Positions 18,000-26,681 of a stretch of DNA of 64,000 bases are shown one piece after another; position 1 is the first letter of the stretch, and each line of letters opens with the position of its first letter. Under the pieces are notes generated by a model that was not told the DNA's origin, made no database searches, and saw only the letters and a program-made list of their open reading frames with translations. Origin of the DNA: Flavobacterium sp. (GTDB taxonomy: Bacteria; Bacteroidota; Bacteroidia; Flavobacteriales; Flavobacteriaceae); NCBI GenBank assembly GCA_016787805.1, contig JAEUTY010000012.1, positions 105,400 to 169,399 on the forward strand, given 5' to 3'. A program made the position numbers and the translations under genes.

Positions 18000-18635
18000 A
18001 TGAGTGTAGTACTTCCTTTTTTTTACGGCTTTTTGGCAGCATTTATTGGGGTTTTTCCGCCAGGATTAATCAATATGACCGCCGCAAAAGTCGGTATTAC
18101 TGATGGAAGGAAACGCGCGTTGATGTTTATTTTGGGAGCCACTATTGTAGTTTACCTTCAAACTTATATCTCGGTTTTGTTTGCGCAATACATCAACCAA
18201 CACGCTGAAGTTGTGGTGTTGTTTAGAGAAATCGGCTTAGGGATTTTCATCGCGCTTACTATTTATTTTCTCTTTTTTGCTAAATCACCCAATTTAAAAA
18301 AGCAAGAACAATTACAACTCAAAAGCAAAAGAAGTCGTTTTTTTATGGGAATGTTGATTTCGGCACTGAACTTTTTCCCAACACTATACTATGCATTTGT
18401 AAGTATTACTTTGGCCTCGTACAATTTGTTTTCGTTTACCACAACTTCAGTGAATAGTTTGGTGGCTGGAATTGTAATCGGGTCGTTTACGGTGTTTTAC
18501 TTTTATGTTTTGTTTTTTGAACGATTAAAATCAAAAACTGAGTTTTTAATTAGAAATATGAACAAGATGATAGGAATTATCACGGGAATCATTTCTATAA
18601 TTACTTTGATTAACATTTTGAAGTATTATTTCTGA
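18000..18635 (+). CDS. LysE-family exporter
   Basis: Inner-membrane protein of 211 residues with about six hydrophobic helices (near 4-22, 38-58, 70-92, 112-135, 145-168 and 187-210). The N-terminal FIGVFPPGLINMTAAKVGITDGRKRA resembles the LysE/RhtB signature PGP...GR. Members export amino acids, but the substrate is unknown here. The stop overlaps the next ATG by one base (TGATG), so it is co-translated with the alkyltransferase-like gene. Confidence 0.78.
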   Translation: MSVVLPFFYGFLAAFIGVFPPGLINMTAAKVGITDGRKRALMFILGATIVVYLQTYISVLFAQYINQHAEVVVLFREIGLGIFIALTIYFLFFAKSPNLKKQEQLQLKSKRSRFFMGMLISALNFFPTLYYAFVSITLASYNLFSFTTTSVNSLVAGIVIGSFTVFYFYVLFFERLKSKTEFLIRNMNKMIGIITGIISIITLINILKYYF

Positions 18636-18958
18636 TGGAAGAAAATTTTTTTGAACGCGTATACCAAATTGCACGACAAATTCCCGAAGGAAGAGTCACT
18701 TCTTACGGAGCTATTGCCAAAGCACTCGGAACAGCTCGTTCAGCGCGAATGGTAGGTTGGGCGATGAATGCTTCACATAATTTAGATGATGTTCCCGCAC
18801 ACAGAGTGGTCAATCAAAAAGGAATTTTGACAGGGAAACACCATTTTGATGGCACTAATTTGATGCAACAACTATTGGAAAATGAAGGAGTGAAAGTGGT
18901 TGATAATCAGATTGTTGATTTTGAAAATGTGTTTTGGAATCCAATGAAAGAGTTGTAA
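18635..18958 (+). CDS. Alkyltransferase-like protein (MGMT family, no catalytic cysteine)
   Basis: A 107-residue DNA-binding protein of the O6-alkylguanine transferase C-terminal fold. The active-site motif of true transferases, PCHR, reads PAHR here (VPAHRVVNQKG, near residue 48), so it cannot accept the alkyl group. This is the mark of ATL proteins, which bind O6-alkylguanine and hand it to nucleotide excision repair. The helix-turn-helix segment GRVTSYGAIAKALGTARSA is near 19-37. Its ATG overlaps the LysE-family stop. Confidence 0.88.
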   Translation: MEENFFERVYQIARQIPEGRVTSYGAIAKALGTARSARMVGWAMNASHNLDDVPAHRVVNQKGILTGKHHFDGTNLMQQLLENEGVKVVDNQIVDFENVFWNPMKEL

Positions 18959-19022
18959 TAATTTGGTAATGTCTTAAAAAATTTATTACTAATAATTAGA
19001 CTCATAAATTCTAGTTATCCGT

Positions 19023-19078
19023 CAATCAAAAACTTTTAACTTTCTACTTTTAACTTTCTACTTATTAAAGTATCTTTG
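19023..19078 (+). promoter_or_regulatory. AT-rich microrepeat tract and -7 element before mrp
   Basis: The tract holds CTTTTAACTTTCTA in two near-identical tandem copies, then TATCTTTG at 19071-19078, a good -7 element about 53 nt before the mrp ATG. No correctly spaced TTG is present. Confidence 0.5.
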
Positions 19079-19131
19079 CAATCTAAAATCAGTCTTAATA
19101 AAAAGACGAAGTTTTAATTAACGAATTGAAA

Positions 19132-20265
19132 ATGAAACTAGATAGAAAGGAAATTCTTAAAGCGTTAGAAACTATTACTATTGCTGGTGAAGGCAAAAAC
19201 ATGGTGGAAAGTGGCGCAGTTAAAAATGTTATCACTTTTGGTGATGAGGTTGTCGTAGATTTGGTGCTCACAACGCCAGCCATGCACATAAAAAAACGGG
19301 CAGAAGACGATATTAAAAAATTAATAAACGAGCAATTTTCACCAGATGCTGTTGTAAAAGTAAATATCAAGGTTGAAGTAGCTGAAAATCCAAATCAAAT
19401 CAAAGGCAAAGCCATTCCTGGAATCAGCAATATTATTGCCGTAGCTTCCGGAAAAGGCGGCGTTGGAAAGTCAACAACTACAGCCAATCTGGCCGTCTCG
19501 TTGGCGCGAATGGGTTTTAGAGTTGGAATACTCGATGCTGATATCTACGGACCAAGTATGCCAATCATGTTTGATGTTGAGAATGAAAAACCAATTTCGG
19601 TAGAAGTAGATGGGAAATCAAAAATGAAACCGATTGAGAGCTATGAAATCAAAATACTTTCCATCGGATTTTTTACTTCTCCGAGTCAAGCTGTAATTTG
19701 GCGTGGACCCATGGCTGCCAAAGCGCTAAACCAAATGATTTTTGATGCCGATTGGGGTCAACTCGATTTTATGCTCATCGATTTACCACCAGGAACAGGC
19801 GATATTCACCTTTCCATTATGCAATCGTTGCCGGTTACGGGAGCGGTTGTGGTGAGTACACCTCAAGCTGTTGCCTTAGCCGATGCCAAAAAAGGAGTGT
19901 CGATGTTTCAATCAGAAGCGATCAATGTTCCAGTTTTAGGCATTATCGAAAACATGGCGTATTTCACTCCAGAAGAATTACCCAATAATAAATATTATAT
20001 CTTTGGAAAAGAAGGAGCCAAAAACCTAGCTGAAGATTTACAAGTGCCTTTCTTGGGCGAAGTTCCACTGGTGCAAAGCATACGTGAAGCAGGAGATTAT
20101 GGTCGTCCAGCAGCGATGCAAACAGCAACACCTTTGGAAAAAGTATACGAAGAAATTGCACGCAATGTAGTACGAGAAGTGGTGTATCGAAACGAACATT
20201 TAGCGCCAACCGAAGCCATCAAAATCACCACTATGGCAGGTTGTTCAGCGGTAAAAAAGAATTAG
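19132..20265 (+). CDS. Mrp/NBP35-type Fe-S cluster carrier ATPase
   Basis: Cytoplasmic P-loop ATPase of 377 residues that assembles or carries Fe-S clusters (ApbC/Mrp family). ATG 19132 is preferred over a TTG two codons earlier. The N-terminal MIP18/DUF59 domain covers about 4-85. The deviant Walker A VASGKGGVGKSTTTANLAVS is near 103-122, followed by DADIYGPSMP and the Walker B-like LIDLPPGTGD near 218. It lacks the CxxC pair of many Mrp proteins; only a single late cysteine (AGCSA, near 371) is seen. Downstream are nfu, ferredoxin reductase and ferredoxin genes, giving an Fe-S/redox group. Confidence 0.88.
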   Translation: MKLDRKEILKALETITIAGEGKNMVESGAVKNVITFGDEVVVDLVLTTPAMHIKKRAEDDIKKLINEQFSPDAVVKVNIKVEVAENPNQIKGKAIPGISNIIAVASGKGGVGKSTTTANLAVSLARMGFRVGILDADIYGPSMPIMFDVENEKPISVEVDGKSKMKPIESYEIKILSIGFFTSPSQAVIWRGPMAAKALNQMIFDADWGQLDFMLIDLPPGTGDIHLSIMQSLPVTGAVVVSTPQAVALADAKKGVSMFQSEAINVPVLGIIENMAYFTPEELPNNKYYIFGKEGAKNLAEDLQVPFLGEVPLVQSIREAGDYGRPAAMQTATPLEKVYEEIARNVVREVVYRNEHLAPTEAIKITTMAGCSAVKKN

Positions 20266-20355
20266 CCAATTGGTCTATTAGCCAATGTGTCAATTATCAA
20301 GTTTTAATAGCCACATTGCCGCATTGCCACATTAACAAATTGACACATTAACCAA
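20266..20355. repeat. Short degenerate repeat tract between mrp and nfu
   Basis: A 90-bp spacer built of recurring words: TTAGCCAATGTG-like, GCCACATTGCC, GCATTGCCACATTAAC, TTGACACATTAACC. It looks like replication-slippage sequence; no consensus promoter is seen, so nfu is probably transcribed with mrp. Confidence 0.55.
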
Positions 20356-20595
20356 ATGACAAACGAAGAATTGACTTTAAACATCGAAAAAGCACTGGAA
20401 GAAATCAGACCTTTCTTGAATTCGGATGGTGGCGATATTTCGTTGGTTTCTATTGAAGAGGAAAAACATGTAAAAGTCCGTTTTGAAGGCGCTTGCACAG
20501 GTTGTAGCGTCAATCAAATGACATTAAAAGCGGGAGTTGAAACGACTATAAAAAAGTATGCTCCGCAAATAGAAACAGTTGAAAATGTAATGTAA
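20356..20595 (+). CDS. NifU-like C-terminal domain protein (Nfu)
   Basis: Small Fe-S scaffold or carrier of 79 residues, the whole being a NifU C-terminal domain. The cluster-binding CxxC is in ACTGCSVNQMTLKAGVE near residues 47-63, and FLNSDGGDISLV near 20-31 is the usual N-terminal signature. It lies 90 bp after the Mrp ATPase, with which Nfu proteins work in cluster transfer. Confidence 0.9.
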   Translation: MTNEELTLNIEKALEEIRPFLNSDGGDISLVSIEEEKHVKVRFEGACTGCSVNQMTLKAGVETTIKKYAPQIETVENVM

Positions 20596-20724
20596 TCGCT
20601 TGATTTGAATGATATTTATCATTTAATGTTCAAGACAACTTTTTCATTTTTGCGCTGTGTAACTAAAGTAGCGAAAACATTCGACTTAAGAATGTAATTT
20701 TGTGCTTTGAATTAGATTTTAAAC

Positions 20725-21777
20725 ATGATTGAAACCGATATACTCATCATTGGAGCAGGGCCGACTGGGCTTTTTGCTGTTTTTGAAGCAGGATTATTAC
20801 AACTAAAATGCCATATTATTGACGCGTTGCCACAACCTGGCGGGCAGTTGGCTGAGTTGTATCCCAAAAAACCCATTTTCGATATTCCAGGTTATCCTGA
20901 AGTATTGGCTGGTGATTTGGTCAATAATTTGATGGAGCAAATCAAGCAATTTCAACCCGGATTTACCTTAGCCGAAACGGCCGAAACTATAGACAAATTA
21001 GAAGATGGAACGTTTATCGTTACGACTAATAAAGGCACAAAACACCATGCCAAAGCAGTTGCTATTGCTGGAGGTTTAGGAACATTTGAACCCCGAAAGC
21101 CAGCTATTGAAAACATTGCTGATTACGAAGAAAAAGGCGTTGAGTATTTTGTTAAAGATCCTGAAATGTTTAGAAATAAACGAATCGTAATTGCAGGTGG
21201 TGGTGATTCGGCTTTGGATTGGAGTATTTTTCTTTCCAATGTAGCTTCCGAAGTGACTTTGGTGCACAGAAGAAATGAATTCCGCGGAGCATTGGATTCG
21301 GTTGAAAAAGTGCAAGAACTCAAAAAACTGGGAAAAATCAACTTAATCACACCAGCAGAAGTCGTGGCTATTCAAGGAGAAAATCATGTGGAAAGCATTA
21401 CCTTGGAAAATGAAGGTGTTCAACGTGTTTTTGAAACGGATTATTTTATTCCACTTTTTGGATTAACTCCCAAATTAGGCGCCATTGCCAATTGGGGATT
21501 GGAAATTGAGAAAAATGCCATTAAAGTAAATAACGCCTTAGATTACCAAACCAATATTGACGGAATTTACGCCATTGGCGATGTGAATATTTATCCAGGT
21601 AAATTGAAACTCATTTTATGTGGTTTCCACGAAGCAACGTTGATGTGTCAAAGTGTTTACAATCGTATCAATCCTGGCAAGAAATATGTATTAAAATATA
21701 CAACTGTTTCTGGAGTTGATGGATTTGACGGAACAAGAAAAGAAGCCGAAAAAGCAGTAGTTAAATCTATAGAGTAA
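20725..21777 (+). CDS. Thioredoxin-reductase-like ferredoxin-NADP reductase
   Basis: FAD enzyme of 350 residues that would move electrons between NADPH and ferredoxin. The FAD motif GAGPTGLFAVFEAGLL is at residues 8-23, followed by PQPGGQLAELYPKKPI. The NADPH motif IAGGGDSALDWSI is near 155. A second FAD motif YAIGDVNIYPGK is near 285. There is no redox CxxC between the two domains, so it is a YumC/FNR-type enzyme and not a thioredoxin reductase. A -7 element TAATTTTG sits at 20695-20702. The next gene encodes a [2Fe-2S] ferredoxin, its likely partner. Confidence 0.88.
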   Translation: MIETDILIIGAGPTGLFAVFEAGLLQLKCHIIDALPQPGGQLAELYPKKPIFDIPGYPEVLAGDLVNNLMEQIKQFQPGFTLAETAETIDKLEDGTFIVTTNKGTKHHAKAVAIAGGLGTFEPRKPAIENIADYEEKGVEYFVKDPEMFRNKRIVIAGGGDSALDWSIFLSNVASEVTLVHRRNEFRGALDSVEKVQELKKLGKINLITPAEVVAIQGENHVESITLENEGVQRVFETDYFIPLFGLTPKLGAIANWGLEIEKNAIKVNNALDYQTNIDGIYAIGDVNIYPGKLKLILCGFHEATLMCQSVYNRINPGKKYVLKYTTVSGVDGFDGTRKEAEKAVVKSIE

Positions 21778-21800
21778 ATATGTTTTAAGTTTTATCTTGA

Positions 21801-21856
21801 AACCTAAAACCTAAAACCTAAAACCTAAAACCTAAGACCTAAAACCTAAAACTTGA
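21801..21856 (+). repeat. Heptanucleotide tandem array (AACCTAA)8
   Basis: Eight consecutive 7-bp units: six exact AACCTAA, one GACCTAA and one AACTTGA at the end. It fills most of the spacer between reductase and ferredoxin, ending 9 nt before the ferredoxin ATG. Such arrays change length by slippage, and 7-bp units here would alter the leader, not the reading frame. Confidence 0.9.
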
Positions 21857-21865
21857 AACAAAGTA

Positions 21866-22198
21866 ATGGCACAAGATATCACAGTTTATATTACCGATCG
21901 AAACGGTGTTCGCCACGAAGTACAAGCACCCACCGACATGAACATGAACATCATGGAATTGATTCGTGCCTACGAATTAGCCGAAGAAGGAACTGTTGGT
22001 ATTTGTGGAGGCATGGCCATGTGTGCATCGTGTCAATGTTATGTGTTGAATGATGTGATTTCTCTAGAACGAAACCCCGATGAAGAAGCGATGCTTTGGG
22101 AAGCCTATCATGTCAAAGAGAATTCGCGATTGGGTTGTCAAATTCCCATTACCGAAGCGATAGATGGTTTAGAAATCGAAATTGCACCCGAGCAATAA
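21866..22198 (+). CDS. Adrenodoxin-type [2Fe-2S] ferredoxin
   Basis: Small electron carrier of 110 residues. The cluster ligands are the cysteines in VGICGGMAMCASCQCYV (near 48-64; spacing C-x5-C-x2-C) and a fourth in RLGCQIP near 93, typical of vertebrate-type/adrenodoxin ferredoxins. The gene follows the ferredoxin-NADP reductase, its likely electron donor, after a spacer filled with the heptamer array. Confidence 0.9.
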   Translation: MAQDITVYITDRNGVRHEVQAPTDMNMNIMELIRAYELAEEGTVGICGGMAMCASCQCYVLNDVISLERNPDEEAMLWEAYHVKENSRLGCQIPITEAIDGLEIEIAPEQ

Positions 22199-22200
22199 AA

Positions 22201-22235
22201 GAAAACTTGACAAAGACCAGCTTCATCAAGTTTTC
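22201..22235 (+). terminator. Inverted repeat downstream of ferredoxin
   Basis: GAAAACTTGA ... TCAAGTTTTC, a perfect 10-bp stem with a 15-nt loop, three bases after the ferredoxin stop. It lacks a T-tract, so it may be an mRNA 3'-end stabiliser or a weak terminator. Confidence 0.5.
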
Positions 22236-22368
22236 AAACTAACAAAACCTAGTTTAGTTTACCACTCAAATAGATTTGCGTTTTATTACTTCTCAACAAC
22301 AGATTACTTTCTCCATTAAATAGGGTAGAATAAAATTTTGTCAGTTGCAAATGATGGCCTATTTCCTA

Positions 22369-24138
22369 TCATTCTTTTACTATTTTCAATGTTTTTTTGT
22401 TGCCTTCTTCTTCAATTGTAACCCAATACAATCCGGTTGGTTGTGTGGAAAGATCTAATGAAATTTTATGGGTTTGACTGTTTTTGTTTTCCAAAACAAG
22501 CTGACCTAATATATTGGTAACAATTACTTTCGTTTCTGTAAAAAAACCTTTTTCAGATTGGATAGTGACCAAATGGGTTGTTGGGTTGGGATACACTTTA
22601 AACAAATTTTGCAAATGACTTTCATTTCCTAAGTTCAAAGGAAGACCATAACGGAATAATTTATACGAGGAATTGGTTCCTTCAAAATACAAAGCGTCGT
22701 TAAATTTGAACACAGTGCCATAACTTGTAGTAGTACTAGCATCAATCAATGTAATGTTTTCGTTACTATCACAGGTCCAAAAGCGATTGTTAATGGTGCC
22801 ATAATTGCTTATGTTGGGTACAATAATTAACTTTCCATTGATGTCAGTAAAAGGCTGTACGTTGGTAAATGACGTGTTGGGCAATTCGGGAAAAGCGATT
22901 GTTCCTGTCGGAGTTCCGTCGGAGGACCACAATAAATAATTGCTTCCAAAATACAATTTGTTATTGTAAACCAACATTTTTGTGCTGTTGGAATTTAAAA
23001 CTAAATTTCCTTTAACTAAAGAAGTTCCCGGTTGTGTTCCGTCGGTTTTCCATAACTGATCGGCGGTCATAAAATACATTTCGGCATTGAAGGCAGTTTG
23101 ATTGTGAATATATAAAATTCCTGTGGCACCTGGTTGCGTGTCTTTTACTAAAGCAACACTTCCAGAAGTAGTATAAACCCAGAGTTCATTGCCTGCAATT
23201 CCGTCATTTGCTAAAAAAAATAATTGATTATTAAACGCATAAAACCCTGATGGATTACTGCCTGAACCTCCCAAATTGATATCGCTAACCATTGTAGTTC
23301 CGCCAGTTGTTCCGTCGGAGCTCCACAATTCGATTCCATGTGTGCCATCGTTGGCTGTGAAAAGAAGTTTGTTGTTAAAAGCAATTAGATTTAGCGGATT
23401 AGAAGAACTGTCTCCAACATAAATATCTTTCACTAAAAAGGTTCCACTAGTTGTTCCATCGGTAACCCATAATTCACGGTTTAAAGCCGAATTAGTAACC
23501 GCTGTAAAAAACAGCTTATTACCCACAACAGTAAAGTTTTGAATAAAATTGACGTTCCCGTTAAAAATAGCGTTGGTATCAATTTGTTTGAGTAAAATGG
23601 TTCCCGCAGTGGTTCCGTCCGATATCCAAAGTTGCTCACCATTGTTGGTAAAACCCTCAAAAAAGAGCTTATTGTTTAATACACCATAGTTTTTTGGGTC
23701 GTTAAAAACAGGTCCACTACCTGCACAATTATAAGCCAACATTCCTGCGCCAGTTCCTGTGTTGATGTCTTTTACGAGTTGTGTCCCAGCCAGAGTTCCG
23801 TCGGTAATCCAAAGTTCTAAACCATGCAATCCATCATCAGCAGAAAAAAGCAATTTATTGTTAATTGACGCTATAAAATACGGATTTGATGAGCTAAAAC
23901 CGCTGTTGATGTTTTGAAATAGCGCTGTTGCACCTGTTTCTGTGTTACATGACCAAGGTTCAACACCGTTGGCTAAACCCGAACCAGCATCAAAGAAAAG
24001 CGTGTTTTCTATGGCTTTGAAAGTAGGTGAGCAATGTTCACTATTGGAATTGATAATGCCCAATTCTTCGAGAGCTTCTTGGGCGATTCCGAATTGAAAC
24101 CAAACCAAACTTATCAGAAAGTATATTTTTTTGTTCAT
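22369..24138 (-). CDS. ELWxxDGT-repeat surface protein with T9SS domain
   Basis: Secreted 589-residue protein. After a signal peptide (MNKKIYFLISLVWFQFGIAQ) come repeated blades with the motif ELWxxDGT: ELWITDGT, QLWISDGT, ELWVTDGT, ELWSSDGT, QLWKTDGT and LLWSSDGT, each followed by GT..VKDI and LFF-A-DG strands, so a beta-propeller is likely. The end is a type A T9SS sorting domain (FKVYPNPTTHLVTIQ ... GLYWVTIEEEGNKKTLKIVKE). It is 12 nt downstream of a lipoprotein gene, sharing its promoter. The function of this repeat class is unknown. Confidence 0.82.
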   Translation of the reverse strand: MNKKIYFLISLVWFQFGIAQEALEELGIINSNSEHCSPTFKAIENTLFFDAGSGLANGVEPWSCNTETGATALFQNINSGFSSSNPYFIASINNKLLFSADDGLHGLELWITDGTLAGTQLVKDINTGTGAGMLAYNCAGSGPVFNDPKNYGVLNNKLFFEGFTNNGEQLWISDGTTAGTILLKQIDTNAIFNGNVNFIQNFTVVGNKLFFTAVTNSALNRELWVTDGTTSGTFLVKDIYVGDSSSNPLNLIAFNNKLLFTANDGTHGIELWSSDGTTGGTTMVSDINLGGSGSNPSGFYAFNNQLFFLANDGIAGNELWVYTTSGSVALVKDTQPGATGILYIHNQTAFNAEMYFMTADQLWKTDGTQPGTSLVKGNLVLNSNSTKMLVYNNKLYFGSNYLLWSSDGTPTGTIAFPELPNTSFTNVQPFTDINGKLIIVPNISNYGTINNRFWTCDSNENITLIDASTTTSYGTVFKFNDALYFEGTNSSYKLFRYGLPLNLGNESHLQNLFKVYPNPTTHLVTIQSEKGFFTETKVIVTNILGQLVLENKNSQTHKISLDLSTQPTGLYWVTIEEEGNKKTLKIVKE

Positions 24139-24150
24139 GATTTCATGATT

Positions 24151-24537
24151 TTAATCTTTGGTCATATTCACGGTTCCTGTTGCACCTTGCGCTCCCAAAA
24201 CAATGCCAGAACAAGAGTTGTAATTGTTTGAAAATTTTAGTTTCCATCGGGTACCATTGTTGTAATTAATTTTTAAGGAATCATTAGTGTAGGTATAAAT
24301 TCCAGGAAATTCTTGGCTACCGAAGGCTAAATCGATGTTTTTTAGTGTATTATCATTGTAAATAATCAAATCAAAAGCATACGGAAATGCAATACCGTTT
24401 ATTTGCTGTTGTCCTGACCAATTTCCTACAAAGTACGTTTTTACATCAATTGGTGTTGGATTGCCATCGTCTTTGTTGCACGATAATAGAATAGTTAAGG
24501 CCATAATTGCCATCAATTTTGGTAAATTTTTCATCAT
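24151..24537 (-). CDS. Lipocalin-like surface lipoprotein
   Basis: A 128-residue lipoprotein. The signal MMKNLPKLMAIMALTILLSC gives the lipid Cys20, followed by NKDDG, an acidic stretch like the Bacteroidetes lipoprotein export signal. The rest alternates short strands (VGNWSGQQQING, FDLIIYNDNTL, GIYTYTNDSLKINY, RWKLKFSN) in the manner of lipocalin-like domains. It is the first gene of a two-gene operon with the ELWxxDGT protein; its promoter overlaps a perfect dyad. Confidence 0.65.
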   Translation of the reverse strand: MMKNLPKLMAIMALTILLSCNKDDGNPTPIDVKTYFVGNWSGQQQINGIAFPYAFDLIIYNDNTLKNIDLAFGSQEFPGIYTYTNDSLKINYNNGTRWKLKFSNNYNSCSGIVLGAQGATGTVNMTKD

Positions 24538-24602
24538 AATTAAAGATTTTGTTAGTAAATGATTTTTAAAACAAAGCAGTAAGTAAATGGCGTAGTTGGG
24601 TA

Positions 24603-24633
24603 GGTCAAAAGTAGTCAGAGGTAACTTTTGACC
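24603..24633. promoter_or_regulatory. Perfect 10-bp dyad overlapping the lipoprotein operon promoter
   Basis: GGTCAAAAGT at 24603-24612 and its exact complement ACTTTTGACC at 24624-24633. On the minus strand TACTTTTG (24613-24606) is a -7 element inside the proximal arm, with a TTG at 24640-24638 (24-nt spacer, slightly long). A factor binding the dyad would control the surface operon. The AraC-type gene just upstream (ends 24661) is the obvious candidate. Confidence 0.6.
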
Positions 24634-24660
24634 GTTTCAAAAAATGATAAATGACAATAA

Positions 24661-25782
24661 TTAGGACAAATTAGTTGTGTCTTTTTTGAACTCAGAAGGA
24701 GTAAGTCCTGTGATTTTTTTGAACGAAGAATAGAAGGCCGATTTTGAATTGAAACCGGCTTCAAGGCCAATAGCTTCAAGTGTGTAGTTCGAAAAATCGG
24801 GATTTATTAAGTAACTTTTGGCTTCTTCAATACGAAGCGAATTAACGTATTCAACAAAACCTGTTCCCAATTCGGCATTAATGGTACGCGACAAATAACT
24901 TTTGCTCAAGTTGAGTTCTTCGGCAATAGCGTCGAGAGTCAAATCGCTATCCAAAAACCGTTTTTGGTTGTGTATCAGATGCTCAAATGAAATGATATGA
25001 TTGCTTTTTTGTTTTTCTACTATCGAATAATTTGTGTTGGTTTCCTTGGCGTATTTTTTTAAATTTTTGCGTTCTTCGATGATGCCAAATTTGTAAATGC
25101 CAATGTAGCCCAACCAGTAAATCAGAATGGAAATACCAATCCACAAGGCATAAAAGTTTACTTTGGTGTCAGTAACGACGGTTTTGACCATTAAAAACAG
25201 CCAAATAAATGATAGTATGAATAAGAAAACAATTATTTTTTTTAGCCAATTCAGTCGAATTTGAATCGAATTTGCATTAAAATTACGTGTGGTTTTCTCA
25301 ATTTTTCGAATATGAAAAAAGACAACTGTATAAATGATTTGGTTGAAAATAATAGCCAAAAATTCGATGATATTAGGAATAGGATAGAAGAAATTTAACA
25401 CTTCTTCACGGTAGTTCAATCCTACAAAGACTTTGTATAAAACACTCAAAAACAATCCGATGTAGAACGGAACAAATAACAGTTTTTGTTTAAACGTAGA
25501 CTTAGATTCAGGAAATAAGGATTGTGAAATATACTGGTAAAAAAAGGCAGGAATAATCAAACACCACGGAATAAACACATAATTATAAAAGAATTCCGAG
25601 CTAATTAATCCGATATCGGCAATGTAGTATTGTAAATTATTGAGCGAGAAACTAACGATTAAAGAAGCAAGGTAAAAATTACTCTTGGTGTTGTATTTTT
25701 TATTCCACCCTACCACAAATGCAAAAATAAATCCCTGAAGAATTCCGGCAAATAAGACGCTATTGTAGAGATTGAAGTTCAT
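24661..25782 (-). CDS. Membrane-bound AraC-family transcriptional regulator
   Basis: A 373-residue regulator. The N-terminal half has about six or seven hydrophobic helices (residues about 6-235), making it an integral membrane sensor. The C-terminal AraC domain (about 270-370) has two helix-turn-helix units: LTLDAIAEELNLSKSYLSRT and TLEAIGLEAGFNSKSAFYSS, ending FKKITGLTPSEFKK. It starts within the stop of the phosphoesterase (TAATG overlap), so the two are co-translated. Its stop is 28 bp from a dyad at the surface-protein promoter that it may control. Confidence 0.85.
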   Translation of the reverse strand: MNFNLYNSVLFAGILQGFIFAFVVGWNKKYNTKSNFYLASLIVSFSLNNLQYYIADIGLISSEFFYNYVFIPWCLIIPAFFYQYISQSLFPESKSTFKQKLLFVPFYIGLFLSVLYKVFVGLNYREEVLNFFYPIPNIIEFLAIIFNQIIYTVVFFHIRKIEKTTRNFNANSIQIRLNWLKKIIVFLFILSFIWLFLMVKTVVTDTKVNFYALWIGISILIYWLGYIGIYKFGIIEERKNLKKYAKETNTNYSIVEKQKSNHIISFEHLIHNQKRFLDSDLTLDAIAEELNLSKSYLSRTINAELGTGFVEYVNSLRIEEAKSYLINPDFSNYTLEAIGLEAGFNSKSAFYSSFKKITGLTPSEFKKDTTNLS

Positions 25783-26681
25783 TATTTGTTGTAATCGCTT
25801 AATTTTTGTGGAGTTTCAATATACTCTTTTACTATTTGCAAAAAACCATCTTTGTTTGTGTCAATGAGCCATTTCACAAGCGCAATTCGACCATTTTCAA
25901 TTTCAATTCCAGTGATGTTTCGCGGGTGAACGCAACTTCCATCGTTAAAAAAGTTTAATTCACCATCATTGGGTTTTGGAAAATGGGGGCGATGAGTATG
26001 ACCAACAACAGTTATTTTATTGCCATTGTCGGCGATCCATTTTTTGATGCGACGTTCTACTTTTATTAATTCAACATAATTCTTGGCTGGACTTGTCGGA
26101 TCTTTTATTCCCCAAACTTGCAACGGTTTCCACAAGACACGAACAAAAAAACGATTGAATTTCCAACCAACATAATTCATAAAATCGGCTTGATGACCAT
26201 GTGTGAGAAAGATCTCTTGTTGGGTTTCAAAGTTTTCAAGAACAATGCCTTCGTGAAATTGTAATTCGGGCATCAAAGGCATTTTTTTGCCTAACACAGT
26301 ATCAAAATATTCTGAGAAATTCTTTTTTACGATGCTGGGATTGCGGTATACCATATCGTGATTGCCATAAATCATGTGCAATTTGTTTTCGGAGTAAAAT
26401 TTTTTGAGTAGTAAAAACACATTTTTATTGGCCTCGAGTACATCTTTGAACGATAAATTTTCCCAAAGTTCGTCGCCATCACCCAATTCAATGTATTGAA
26501 AACCCTGTTGATAATAATGATTCAACGCGTGCATGTAGATGTTGCGATTGTTGGCAAAATCGTCAGCAAAACTACCATCACCACGATGGCAATCGCTAAA
26601 CAGAATGAATTTGTCCGAATTGTTGAACGAAATTCGTTTGGCTTGTTGGTAGGCGCGCGTTAATCGATCTTGTGATGACAT
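25782..26681 (-). CDS. Calcineurin-like metallophosphoesterase
   Basis: A 299-residue predicted cytoplasmic phosphoesterase with the full motif set: SDCHRGDGS near 29, ELGDGDELWEN near 65, YGNHDMVYR near 103, THGHQAD near 158 and VVGHTHRPHFP near 225. The GDELWE segment resembles LpxH-type enzymes, but the sequence is clearly different from the other phosphoesterase in the window. It overlaps the AraC-type gene by one base. A -7 element TACTTTTG (minus) lies at 26796-26789, giving a leader of about 100 nt that includes a TTAGAC repeat tract. Substrate unknown. Confidence 0.78.
   Translation of the reverse strand: MSSQDRLTRAYQQAKRISFNNSDKFILFSDCHRGDGSFADDFANNRNIYMHALNHYYQQGFQYIELGDGDELWENLSFKDVLEANKNVFLLLKKFYSENKLHMIYGNHDMVYRNPSIVKKNFSEYFDTVLGKKMPLMPELQFHEGIVLENFETQQEIFLTHGHQADFMNYVGWKFNRFFVRVLWKPLQVWGIKDPTSPAKNYVELIKVERRIKKWIADNGNKITVVGHTHRPHFPKPNDGELNFFNDGSCVHPRNITGIEIENGRIALVKWLIDTNKDGFLQIVKEYIETPQKLSDYNK

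Noticed and set aside
20725-21777. Thioredoxin reductase
   Set aside because: The redox-active CxxC between the FAD and NADPH domains is missing, and a ferredoxin gene follows.
21801-21856. Possible CRISPR array
   Set aside because: The units are 7 bp and contiguous with no spacers, and no cas genes are present.
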